A stretch of DNA of 64,000 nt from Qiania dongpingensis (GTDB lineage Bacteria > Bacillota > Clostridia > Lachnospirales > Lachnospiraceae). A program made the translations under genes and the position numbers. The DNA lies in contig NZ_CP060634.1 in the NCBI RefSeq assembly GCF_014337195.1, positions 682,001 through 746,000 of the forward strand, in the 5' to 3' direction. Each line of letters starts with the position of its first letter. Within the stretch, counting starts at the first letter, position 1. Of this stretch, positions 8,919-16,446 are shown piece after piece. The notes below the pieces were generated by a model. That model searched no databases. It was given only the letters and a program-made list of their open reading frames with translations, and was not told the DNA's origin.

Positions 8919-9551
8919 TCACAAGCTTTTCCTGTCCATCACATCCCGCAGTTTTAGAAGCGCTCCCTTCTCTATCCTGCTCACATAGGAACGGCTGATC
9001 CCGAGAACAGAGGCCACCTCCCGCTGTGTATGTTCTTTTCCCCCAAACAGGCCGTACCGCATGGCGATCACCTGTTTCTCCCTGTCACTCAGTATCTCCC
9101 CATAGGCCTCATGCATCCTTTTGATGTCCTGGTCCGTGGATATTTTTTCCGCCACGTCCTTACTCTCTGCTTCTATGATGTCTACCAGGCTGATGACATT
9201 GCCCTCTTTGTCCGTGCCAATGGGCTCATAAAGAGAAACCTCCCGGCCTTTCTTCCGCTCAGCCCGGAGGAACATGAGGATCTCATTATCGATGCACTTC
9301 GCCGCATACGTCCCCAGCCTGTTTGCCCGGTCGGGATTAAAGGTATCCACGGCTTTGATCAAACCGATGGTGCCGATGGAGATCAGATCCTCCATCTCAT
9401 AATCCGTCTGGCTGTATTTCTTTACAATATGTGCCACCAGGCGCATATTGCGCTCCACCAGCACATCTTTCGCTTCCCGCTCCCCTTGCTTCAGCTGCTC
9501 CAAAAATGTACGCTCCTCTGAAATAGTCAAGGGCTTTAAGAAGGTTTTCAT
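8919..9551 (-). CDS. sigK: Sporulation sigma factor SigK
   Basis: The late mother-cell sigma factor of sporulation. It contains region 2 (NMRLVAHIVKKY, DLISIGTIGLIKAVDTF), the SigK-like linker YEPIGTDKEGN and region 4 with GISRSYVSRIEKGALLKL. I start it at the ATG at 9551, giving 210 residues. An ATG at 9599 would add 16 residues but lies within a likely SigK/SigE-type promoter. Either way there is no long hydrophobic pro-sequence as in Bacillus pro-SigK, and no skin element interrupts the gene. Processing control by SpoIVFB therefore seems to be absent. Confidence 0.9.
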   Translation of the reverse strand: MKTFLKPLTISEERTFLEQLKQGEREAKDVLVERNMRLVAHIVKKYSQTDYEMEDLISIGTIGLIKAVDTFNPDRANRLGTYAAKCIDNEILMFLRAERKKGREVSLYEPIGTDKEGNVISLVDIIEAESKDVAEKISTDQDIKRMHEAYGEILSDREKQVIAMRYGLFGGKEHTQREVASVLGISRSYVSRIEKGALLKLRDVMDRKSL

Positions 9552-9581
9552 GAAAAGGCTACCCCGGCAAGTTCTTTCTAT

Positions 9582-9609
9582 TACTTTATGCAGGGACATC
9601 TTTCGTAGT
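9582..9609 (-). promoter_or_regulatory. Candidate SigK-type promoter of sigK
   Basis: On the minus strand the dinucleotide AC (9608-9609) is followed after 17 bases by CATAAAGTA (9582-9590). This matches the known SigK consensus AC-N16/17-CATANNNTA and is also close to SigE. It lies about 30 bases ahead of the 9551 start codon. Confidence 0.5.
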
Positions 9610-9655
9610 GCTTTTACACTTTTTTATTTTTTTTGACAGGACAAGACAAGGCATG

Positions 9656-10570
9656 TCAGATTTGGGGGATTTCTTGTCCTTTCGCAGTTCTGCCCTTACA
9701 TGAACGAACAGATTTAAGCAGTCCGCGCATCGGCATGGTCACATATTTGCTCCGGTGGCGGACCGCTATCAGCTCATTCTCCAGCTTAAGATCAGGTACC
9801 TCCAGCTCGATGAGCTCTCCTTTTCGTATCTCTTTTTCCACGAGAGGCTCAGGAAGCACAGTAATTCCCAGACCTGCCTTCGCCGCTTCCATAAGCGCCT
9901 GGGAATTTACACTCGTCCATCTCGGATAAGCGGCATACCCGTTCAAATACAGCGCGCTGTCAAAGGTATCCCGGACCGCGCTCCCTTTTTCCCGAAGCAG
10001 CAGCTTTTCCTGGCTCAGTTCCTTCACATCCGCCGGGCCCGGCTTTTTTCGGTAACCGGGGGCGCAAAGGATCTTCATGGAATAGGAAGCAAAAATCTCG
10101 CAGACATAGGCCCCCTGTGGAAGAGTCCCTTCTGTCAGCGCCAGATCTACTTTTCCCTTTTGCAGAAGATTCATAGCGCCGGCAGCCGGCGCCACATCCA
10201 CATACACTTCCGTATCCGGCCATTCCGAGTGAAAGCTCCGCAGGGCCTCCGGAAGCCAGAAGGAGGCAATGGTGATACTTGATACGATACGCAGGGGAGC
10301 CTGGTATTCCAATCGTCCCATATGCGCCTCCAATGTATCACATGAAGCCAGGATTGGCGTAACCTCTTCCAGCAAAAGCTGTCCGCACGGCGTCAGGCGC
10401 ACTTTTCTAGGAAGCCGGTCAAACAGTTCTGTACCGGCCTCCTCTTCCATTTCCCGAATGGCATGGGATACGGCAGACTGGGTGATATAAAGCCTGTCAG
10501 CCGCTTTTGTGAAACTGCCCGTTTCCGCCACTGTCTGCAATATCCGAAAATGCCGCAGTGTCATCGCCAT
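9656..10570 (-). CDS. LysR family transcriptional regulator
   Basis: A 304-residue LysR regulator. The N-terminal winged helix is at residues 1-60 (FTKAADRLYITQSAVSHAIR is the recognition part), followed by the periplasmic-binding-protein-like effector domain. GGAGGAAAG precedes the ATG. It is divergent from the two-gene chromate-type transporter operon at 10723, the standard arrangement for a LysR activator of its neighbour. The inducer is unknown. It has no visible link to sigK, which is transcribed from a separate upstream site. Confidence 0.9.
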   Translation of the reverse strand: MAMTLRHFRILQTVAETGSFTKAADRLYITQSAVSHAIREMEEEAGTELFDRLPRKVRLTPCGQLLLEEVTPILASCDTLEAHMGRLEYQAPLRIVSSITIASFWLPEALRSFHSEWPDTEVYVDVAPAAGAMNLLQKGKVDLALTEGTLPQGAYVCEIFASYSMKILCAPGYRKKPGPADVKELSQEKLLLREKGSAVRDTFDSALYLNGYAAYPRWTSVNSQALMEAAKAGLGITVLPEPLVEKEIRKGELIELEVPDLKLENELIAVRHRSKYVTMPMRGLLKSVRSCKGRTAKGQEIPQI

Positions 10571-10632
10571 AATCTTTCCTCCGTCTTTCTAACTCATGAA
10601 TTTTATTAATGGATATCTCAAAATTATATCAT

Positions 10633-10661
10633 TTTACGAATGTCATATCAAGGCCTATAAT
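10633..10661 (+). promoter_or_regulatory. Promoter of the chromate-type transporter operon
   Basis: TTTACG, a 17-base spacer and TATAAT (10656-10661) lie in the 152-base space shared with the divergent LysR gene. The weak -35 fits activator dependence. No single clear T-N11-A palindrome could be picked. Confidence 0.45.
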
Positions 10662-10722
10662 AATTCAGGAGGCTTACATAAAGCCTGGCAAATCACTAAG
10701 AATTGGAAAGGAGGACACAGAC

Positions 10723-11355
10723 ATGTCTGTATCCCAGAACTCAGTTTCCTCGAAAGAATCTCCAAAACCTGGCATTAAAGAATCCTGCCGGCTTTGGTTC
10801 TGGCTCTTCCGCGTCAATTTGTTCATCAGCACGTTCACCTTCGGCGGTGGGTACGTCGTAGTTCCCATGATCCGAAAGTATTTTGTATTTCAAAAACGGC
10901 TGTTCACCGAAGAAGAGCTTGTATCCATGGCCGCCGTCGCCCAGTCGACCCCGGGGGCCATTGCAATCAATCTGTCCGCCCTGGCCGGATATCATACGGC
11001 CGGATTTGCCGGCGCAGTCATAAGCTGCGCGGCCGCGGTCATCCCGCCTTTCGCCATACTGTCACTTGTTTCTCTCTGGTACGCCGCCTTCGCATCCAAT
11101 CATTTAATCGCGGCCATACTGAAAGGAATGCAGGCGGGAGTTGCCGCGCTGATCGTAGACCTGGTAGCCGATATGTGCGCCATGGTACTCAAAGAACGTT
11201 CCATTCTCCTGACCGCTATGGTACCCGCTGCCTTCTGCGCGGTCTTTTTCCTGAATATCAATGTGGCTCTGATTCTGATCGTCTGCTGTCTGCTTTGTAT
11301 CCTGCGTATATGGCAAAAACAGAGAAAGGAAAAATGTGATGAATCTTTTACTTAA
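10723..11355 (+). CDS. Chromate transporter family protein, first half
   Basis: One of two short CHR-domain membrane proteins that together correspond to a full-length ChrA. The 210-residue product has the CHR motifs FTFGGGYVVVPMI near residue 40 and AVAQSTPGAIAIN near residue 75, and about six hydrophobic segments. The start is at 10723 because AAAGGAGG lies nine bases upstream. It overlaps the next gene by 17 bases. Family members exchange chromate or sulfate, but the substrate of such split pairs in anaerobes is unproven. Confidence 0.88.
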   Translation: MSVSQNSVSSKESPKPGIKESCRLWFWLFRVNLFISTFTFGGGYVVVPMIRKYFVFQKRLFTEEELVSMAAVAQSTPGAIAINLSALAGYHTAGFAGAVISCAAAVIPPFAILSLVSLWYAAFASNHLIAAILKGMQAGVAALIVDLVADMCAMVLKERSILLTAMVPAAFCAVFFLNINVALILIVCCLLCILRIWQKQRKEKCDESFT

Positions 11356-11893
11356 ACTGCTGGGCGTTTTTTCTCAGATTGGGCTTTTCAGTATCGGCGG
11401 CGGATATGCGATCATTCCTCTGATACAGGAACAGGTGGTAAACAGGCATGGCTGGGTCACCCAGCAGACCTTCACCGACATTATCACCATTTCCCAGATG
11501 ACACCGGGTCCCCTGGCTGTCAATACCTCCACCTTTGTCGGCATACAGATTGCGGGGCTTCCGGGCGCCATAGCCGCTACTCTGGGATGTATCATCTCCG
11601 GAATCTGCCTTTCTATCCTGCTCTACCGTTTTTTTCAAAAACACCGTAACTCAACCTATGCTCTGGAAGTCCTAAACGGCCTTAAATCTGCCTCTCTCGG
11701 CCTGATCGTCTCTGCTGCGGTCACCATCCTCCTGCTGACCTTCACCGGCAGCAGCACGATACAGGCAGGAGCCGCCATAGACTGGACCGCAGTCATCGTC
11801 TTCGTTGCCTGCCTGTTTGTCCTGAGAAAATGGAAAATCAATCCTATCCTTCTCATGGTGGTTACCGGAATCCTAGGGGGAATCCTGTACTGA
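11339..11893 (+). CDS. Chromate transporter family protein, second half
   Basis: The partner of the preceding gene, 184 residues with five to six transmembrane segments. CHR motifs recur: FSIGGGYAIIPLI at about residue 17 and ISQMTPGPLAVNTST at about 50. The ATG at 11339 is preceded by an overlapping GTG at 11336, and AAAGGA lies upstream. Overlap with the first gene suggests translational coupling and a heterodimer. Repeat copy 2 begins five bases after its stop codon, and no ordinary terminator is visible in between. Confidence 0.88.
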   Translation: MNLLLKLLGVFSQIGLFSIGGGYAIIPLIQEQVVNRHGWVTQQTFTDIITISQMTPGPLAVNTSTFVGIQIAGLPGAIAATLGCIISGICLSILLYRFFQKHRNSTYALEVLNGLKSASLGLIVSAAVTILLLTFTGSSTIQAGAAIDWTAVIVFVACLFVLRKWKINPILLMVVTGILGGILY

Positions 11894-11897
11894 AGAC

Positions 11898-12749
11898 CAT
11901 ACCTCGCCGCACAAAGTGCGCCCGCCCGGAGGGCATGAATTAAGGGATGCCCTTGGGTATGATACTAAATACTTTTTGGAATCATTTTTTAATAAGCTCA
12001 GATCAAACCTCAGTTAGATACCGGCAGAAGTTCCGGGCCGTCACGATTTCGGTTCGCTGGCGATGCAGGGGCCGTTTTATCCCCGCTCCGGCAGTACCGC
12101 TCACATGTCGGCGGGAAATCCGGATGATTTCCCGTCTCCGGTTCGCTCAGAAACGGAATCGGTATTTTTCGTTTCTGCCTCCCTCCGCCTGGGGAACACC
12201 GGCAGCTGCCCTGCGGCGCTCACCTTTAGGCCGGCCCGGAATCTTTCTGCCGTTTTTTTTCTGTCGCACCGTTAAAGATAGGCGCCATGTCCCTGATTCC
12301 AGAAAAGGATTGGATATCCATACGGCCCGCGCGCCTAACGGCAGCGGGCCGCGGTGGGCCGCCCCAATGGCTTTTATAACAAACGAGCGCCTACTTTGGT
12401 GCGGCAAGAGGAGCGGGAGGAACAATCCGATTCCATCGTAAGGCGAGCGCCGCAAAGCCGTTAGCAGAATTTTCCCGGCCGCAGGGAGGTAAAAACCGAA
12501 TTTCATGCAGGTTTTTATTGGAATCTGCCATGGAAAAATATCGATTTATCCATGGCAGTTGGAAAGGACCGACCAGAGGCCGTAAAAATTCTGGTTACGG
12601 CTGCCAGCTAGCCGCCTGGATGGAAGCAGATTTCCTCCTGTCTCATCTGTGTCATAAGATAAATTTGTTTTAAAAGTATTGAAAGTATACCCAAGGGCAT
12701 CCCTTAATTCATGCCCTCCGGGCGGGCGCACTTTGTGCGGCGAGGTATG
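11898..12749 (+). repeat. Interspersed structured element, copy 2 (complete, 852 bp)
   Basis: This is the most complete copy. It is bounded by perfect 63-bp inverted repeats (11898-11960 and 12687-12749) that match base for base when one is reversed. The interior is non-coding and full of hairpins (see 12023-12601). Close relatives in the window are at 1-467, 22567-23264, 28112-28245, 31061-31831 and 53844-54576. I see no target-site duplication and no transposase. It fills the space between the chromate-type operon and a MATE gene. Confidence 0.95.
12023..12601 (+). ncRNA. Candidate large structured RNA (core of the repeat element)
   Basis: Helices visible by eye are as follows. P1 pairs 12023-12029 with 12245-12251 and 12032-12039 with 12233-12240. 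A hairpin pairs 12112-12120 with 12126-12134. P2 pairs 12262-12270 with 12398-12406 and encloses a hairpin 12323-12330/12344-12351. P3 pairs 12429-12435 with 12519-12525 and encloses 12490-12497/12510-12517. Further hairpins are 12526-12534/12549-12557 and 12579-12585/12595-12601. Other copies keep these pairs through double substitutions. Transcription is not shown by sequence, and a DNA-level role remains possible. Confidence 0.45.
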
Positions 12750-12773
12750 CCTTAAAAGAACCCAAAAATCCGC

Positions 12774-12802
12774 TTGCCTCTCCCGGATTTTTCTGCTATA
12801 GT
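12774..12802 (+). promoter_or_regulatory. Promoter of the second MATE gene
   Basis: TTGCCT (12774-12779), a 17-base spacer and TATAGT (12797-12802) lie 25 bases beyond the end of repeat copy 2. Confidence 0.6.
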
Positions 12803-12851
12803 ACCCTCGTGTGCCTGACCGCACGATTAATTTTCAGGGGGACTTCTACAT

Positions 12852-14252
12852 ATGAAAACGCAGGTAAATTTAGGGAAAGATTCCGTATTTTCTCTTGTGC
12901 TGCATTTGGCCATACCGACCATGATCGCCAATTTTGTCAACGTCCTTTACAATATTGTAGACCGGATGTTCATCGGCAATATTCCCAAGGTGGGAGGACT
13001 CGCTCTCGCAGGCGCGGGCGTCTGCGGCCCCATCGTGACTCTTCTGACTTCCTTCGGTTCCCTCATCGGCCTGGGCGGTTCTATTCTTTTTTCCATGCGT
13101 CTGGGCGAGGGACGAAAAAAAGAGGCAGAAACCATCCTGTCCAACAGTTTTCTGATGCTGGCGGCTGTGTCTGCCGTCCTCACGTTTCTGTTTCTCATCC
13201 TTAAAAACAAGCTGCTCATGTGGTTTGGCGCCAGCGCTGTCACATTTCCTTACGCCAATACCTATATGACCATCTATACCCTCGGGACCTTTTTCGCCCT
13301 GATGGCCGTCGGACTCAATTATTTCATCACCTGTCAGGGCTTTGCTTCCGTCAGCATGGTGACCGTACTGATCGGCGCAGTCTCAAACATCATCCTGGAT
13401 CCCATCTTTATCTTTGTTTTCCGGATGGGTGTGGCCGGCGCCGCCGTCGCAACGGTGCTGTCCCAGATGTTTTCCTGCCTGTTCGCCCTCTCCTTCCTGT
13501 TTGGTCGGAGGGTATCCGTCCGCATCACCTTTGGAAACTATTCTTCCTCACTCATGCGGAGAATCATCCACCTGGGCATCTCCCCTTTTCTTATCATGGC
13601 CACCGACAGTATCATTATGATCGTACTGAACAGCTCCCTGCAGCGTTACGGCGGACCGGCAGAAGGCGATCTGCTGATCACAGCCGGCACGATCATCCAA
13701 AGCTACATGCTGATCATCACTTCCACCATGCTTGGCATATCCAGCGGCACTCAGGCCATCTTAAGCTATAATTACGGAGCAAAGCAGGCGGACCGGATCA
13801 AGCAGGCAGAAAAGTATATCTTGATGCTCTGTCTGATCTTCACCTCTGTCATGTTCCTCATCTCCCGGCTGCTGCCCGCTTATTTCGCCCGGATATTTAC
13901 CAGCGATCCCTCTCAGATCCGCATGGCAGTCTGGGGAATCCATGTATGTACCTTATCCATCATACCTCTCAGCTTTCAATATGCTTTTGTGGATGGTCTG
14001 ACAGCTCTGGGATGCACAAGGGCTGCGCTGACCCTTTCCATGTTCCGAAAGGGCTCCTATGTAATTTTCGTGCTGGCGCTGCCCGCGTTTCTCGGCGCTA
14101 AAAACGCCTTTTATGCGGAGCCGCTCTGTGATATCCTTGGCTCTGCAGCCGCCACCATCTCTTTCTTCCTCATATTCCAAAAGCATCTGGACAGGCGGAT
14201 GCACGAAGTCCCGCCTCCGCTCAGAAACGATTCGCCGATGAAAACGGTATAG
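12852..14252 (+). CDS. MATE family efflux transporter
   Basis: A 466-residue MATE antiporter with about twelve transmembrane segments, a paralogue of the gene at 470-1864. Shared family features include LHLAIPTMIANFVNVLYNIV at the start and ILSYNYGAKQADRIKQAEKY in the middle. AGGGGG precedes the ATG. It is monocistronic, with its own promoter and a strong terminator at 14263-14307, and no regulator is adjacent. The substrate is unknown. Confidence 0.9.
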   Translation: MKTQVNLGKDSVFSLVLHLAIPTMIANFVNVLYNIVDRMFIGNIPKVGGLALAGAGVCGPIVTLLTSFGSLIGLGGSILFSMRLGEGRKKEAETILSNSFLMLAAVSAVLTFLFLILKNKLLMWFGASAVTFPYANTYMTIYTLGTFFALMAVGLNYFITCQGFASVSMVTVLIGAVSNIILDPIFIFVFRMGVAGAAVATVLSQMFSCLFALSFLFGRRVSVRITFGNYSSSLMRRIIHLGISPFLIMATDSIIMIVLNSSLQRYGGPAEGDLLITAGTIIQSYMLIITSTMLGISSGTQAILSYNYGAKQADRIKQAEKYILMLCLIFTSVMFLISRLLPAYFARIFTSDPSQIRMAVWGIHVCTLSIIPLSFQYAFVDGLTALGCTRAALTLSMFRKGSYVIFVLALPAFLGAKNAFYAEPLCDILGSAAATISFFLIFQKHLDRRMHEVPPPLRNDSPMKTV

Positions 14253-14262
14253 ATAGTATGAC

Positions 14263-14307
14263 AAAGGACATTTCCAAAGCCCAAAGGCTTTCGGAAATGT
14301 CCTTTTC
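14263..14307. terminator. Terminator between MATE and aspS
   Basis: A 13-bp stem (AAAGGACATTTCC with its complement) encloses a second small stem and ends in CCTTTTCT on the plus strand. It can serve the MATE gene and, from the other side, aspS. Confidence 0.8.
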
Positions 14308-14342
14308 TATCTCCCGCATATAAAAAGCTGACCGCTTGTTTT

Positions 14343-16088
14343 TTACTGACGCACTTTAATGTGAACCTCCCTGAGCTGCTGCTCCGTCACTTCTCCCGGC
14401 GCGCCGCACATCAGATCCTGAGCCGTCCCGCTCATGGGGAATGCGATCACCTCCCGGATATTTTCTTCGTTTCTCAGAAGCATGATCATCCTGTCAACCC
14501 CCGGCGCCATGCCTGCGTGGGGCGGCGCTCCAAACTGGAACGCACTGTAAAGGGCGCCGAATTTATTTTTAAGTGTTTCCTCATCATATCCGGCAATCTC
14601 GAAAGCCTTCACCATGACATCCATATCATGGTTCCGGACAGCTCCTGAGGACAGCTCCACGCCGTTGCAGACGATGTCATACTGATAAGCCAGGATATCC
14701 AGAGGATCCTTCGTATTCAGCGCTTCCAGGCCGCCCTGCGGCATAGAGAACGGATTATGGGTGAATCCGACCTTCTTAGTCTCCTCATCCAGCTCAAACA
14801 TCGGGAAATCGTTGACATAGCAGAAACGGTACGCTTTCTTTTCTATGAGCTCCAGCCGCTCGCCCAGCTCATTTCGAATCTGGCCCGCGTATTTTGCCGC
14901 TCTTTCCTCATTGTCGGCCACAAAGAAAATCACATCATCCGCAGCGAGTCCTGCCAGCTCTGCCAGCTCCGTCTTTTTCTCATCGGGGATGAATTTATCG
15001 ATCGGTCCCTTATAGGACATGTCCTCCTTTACCTCCAGGTAACCCAGACCGCCCATGCCTATCGACTGAGCGAACTTCAAAAGCTTTTCATGGAAGCCCT
15101 TGGACAGCTTCGCGTGGACCTTGATCGCCCGGACCGTCTTCTTATGAAAGGGCTTAAAGGTACAGCCCTGGAAAAATTCCGTCACATCCAATATCCGAAG
15201 CGGGTTCCGAAGATCTGGCTTGTCCGTGCCAAATTCCAGCATGGCCTGCTTATAGCTGATGACCGGATAAGGCGCCTCGGTAATCTCGTAACCCTCCGGT
15301 GCGAACTCTTTAAATGCCCCGGTCAGCACTTCCTCGCCCACCCGAAACACATCCTCCTGGGTGGCAAAGCTCATCTCAAAATCCAGCTGATAGAATTCTC
15401 CCGGAGAACGGTCCGCACGGGCATCCTCATCACGGAAGCAGGGCGCGATCTGAAAATATTTATCGAAACCAGATACCATCAGAAGCTGTTTATACTGCTG
15501 GGGCGCCTGGGGCAGAGCATAGAACTTTCCTTTATATTTCCTGGAAGGAACGATATAATCCCTGGCTCCTTCCGGAGAGGAAGCGCAGAGGATCGGCGTC
15601 TGAATCTCCACAAACCCCAGCTCTGTCATCTTTTCTCTCAGGTAACGGATGACTTTGGAACGGAACAGAATATTTTCCTTTACCTTTTGGTTCCGGAGAT
15701 CCAAATAGCGGTATTTCAAACGGACATCCTCCCGGATATCTTTGGAAGAAGTGACCTCAAAGGGCAGATCCCGGTAGACCTTGCCAAGCATTTTAATGCT
15801 GTGCGCCTCCAGTTCAATGGTACCGGTAGGAATCTTCGGGTTATACGTCTCCTCATCCCGGTGTTGGATCAATCCTTCTACAGAAATGCATTCCTCTTTA
15901 CGAATTCCTTTTAAGAGGCCCGTATCCTTGAGAACCACCTGCATCACTCCGTACATATCACGTAAATCGATGAAAGACACGCCTCCGTGGTCACGGATAT
16001 TTTCCACCCAGCCTGCGATTTTCAGTTCCGCTCCCACGTCCCCTTCTCCAATTTGGTCCATGGTCTTGTTTCGATACATGTCTGACAT
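14343..16088 (-). CDS. aspS: Aspartyl-tRNA synthetase
   Basis: A class II bacterial-type AspRS of 581 residues, normal length with the GAD insertion. Residues 1-110 are the OB-fold anticodon domain. Motif 2 is at FRDEDARADRSPGEFYQLDFE and motif 3 at GVDRMIMLLRNEENIREVIAF. AAAGGAG precedes the ATG. It is controlled by a T-box leader directly upstream. The specifier there looks like AAC (Asn), suggesting the enzyme may be non-discriminating and feed Asn-tRNA amidation. This is inference, since gatCAB is not in the window. Confidence 0.96.
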   Translation of the reverse strand: MSDMYRNKTMDQIGEGDVGAELKIAGWVENIRDHGGVSFIDLRDMYGVMQVVLKDTGLLKGIRKEECISVEGLIQHRDEETYNPKIPTGTIELEAHSIKMLGKVYRDLPFEVTSSKDIREDVRLKYRYLDLRNQKVKENILFRSKVIRYLREKMTELGFVEIQTPILCASSPEGARDYIVPSRKYKGKFYALPQAPQQYKQLLMVSGFDKYFQIAPCFRDEDARADRSPGEFYQLDFEMSFATQEDVFRVGEEVLTGAFKEFAPEGYEITEAPYPVISYKQAMLEFGTDKPDLRNPLRILDVTEFFQGCTFKPFHKKTVRAIKVHAKLSKGFHEKLLKFAQSIGMGGLGYLEVKEDMSYKGPIDKFIPDEKKTELAELAGLAADDVIFFVADNEERAAKYAGQIRNELGERLELIEKKAYRFCYVNDFPMFELDEETKKVGFTHNPFSMPQGGLEALNTKDPLDILAYQYDIVCNGVELSSGAVRNHDMDVMVKAFEIAGYDEETLKNKFGALYSAFQFGAPPHAGMAPGVDRMIMLLRNEENIREVIAFPMSGTAQDLMCGAPGEVTEQQLREVHIKVRQ

Positions 16089-16112
16089 TTTCTCTTTCTC
16101 CTTTACTTTTTT

Positions 16113-16385
16113 AAGAACAAAAAATAAGCTGCCGTCCGGAAATTCAACTTTCAGGACGAACAGCTTTCATGTCCGCGGTACCACCTGATTTACCGCCGTC
16201 CATACGGCAGTCCCCTCATGGTCTGCTGATTCACGCCCAGCTCACGGCGCACCTACTGTCCGTCAGTACGGAGTTCAGATTGCAGCTGATAGAGTGTTAT
16301 TCATATAGATTCACTTTACAGGATTCTCACTGCCGCCTGCTCACTGGGAACGATAATCTATACTACTTCTCTCCGTCATAGCCTT
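16113..16385 (-). promoter_or_regulatory. T-box leader of aspS
   Basis: The T-box bulge sequence GGTGGTACCGCGG is at 16173-16185. A terminator hairpin (16126-16166) with a T run follows, and the T-box segment can instead form the antiterminator. Stem I is closed by ACGGAG/CTCCGT (16371-16376 with 16268-16273) and contains an 8-bp helix (16355-16362 with 16304-16311). The internal loop has AGTA on one side and GAATAACAC on the other. The likely specifier triplet is AAC at 16296-16298. Confidence 0.92.
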
Positions 16386-16391
16386 TACCGT

Positions 16392-16420
16392 ATTTTATAA
16401 TACAGAATTTATTTTGTCAA
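16392..16420 (-). promoter_or_regulatory. Promoter of the aspS T-box transcript
   Basis: TTGACA (16415-16420), 17 bases, then TAAAAT (16392-16397) on the minus strand, just ahead of Stem I. Confidence 0.7.
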
Positions 16421-16446
16421 TTCATTTTTCCCTTTGTTTTACATTC

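Noticed and set aside
9552..9599. Extra 16-codon N terminus of SigK as a pro-sequence
   Set aside because: It is short, not hydrophobic, lacks a good ribosome binding site and lies over the probable sporulation promoter.
12147..12506. Further open frames on both strands inside repeat copies 2, 3 and 5
   Set aside because: They start and stop at different places in each copy and have no consistent ribosome binding site.
11898..12749. Repeat element as an insertion sequence or group II intron
   Set aside because: No transposase or reverse transcriptase frame, no target duplication seen, and no domain V-like hairpin or intron ends recognised.
14757..15914. 385-codon plus-strand open frame
   Set aside because: It is entirely antisense to aspS and reflects codon bias of the real gene.
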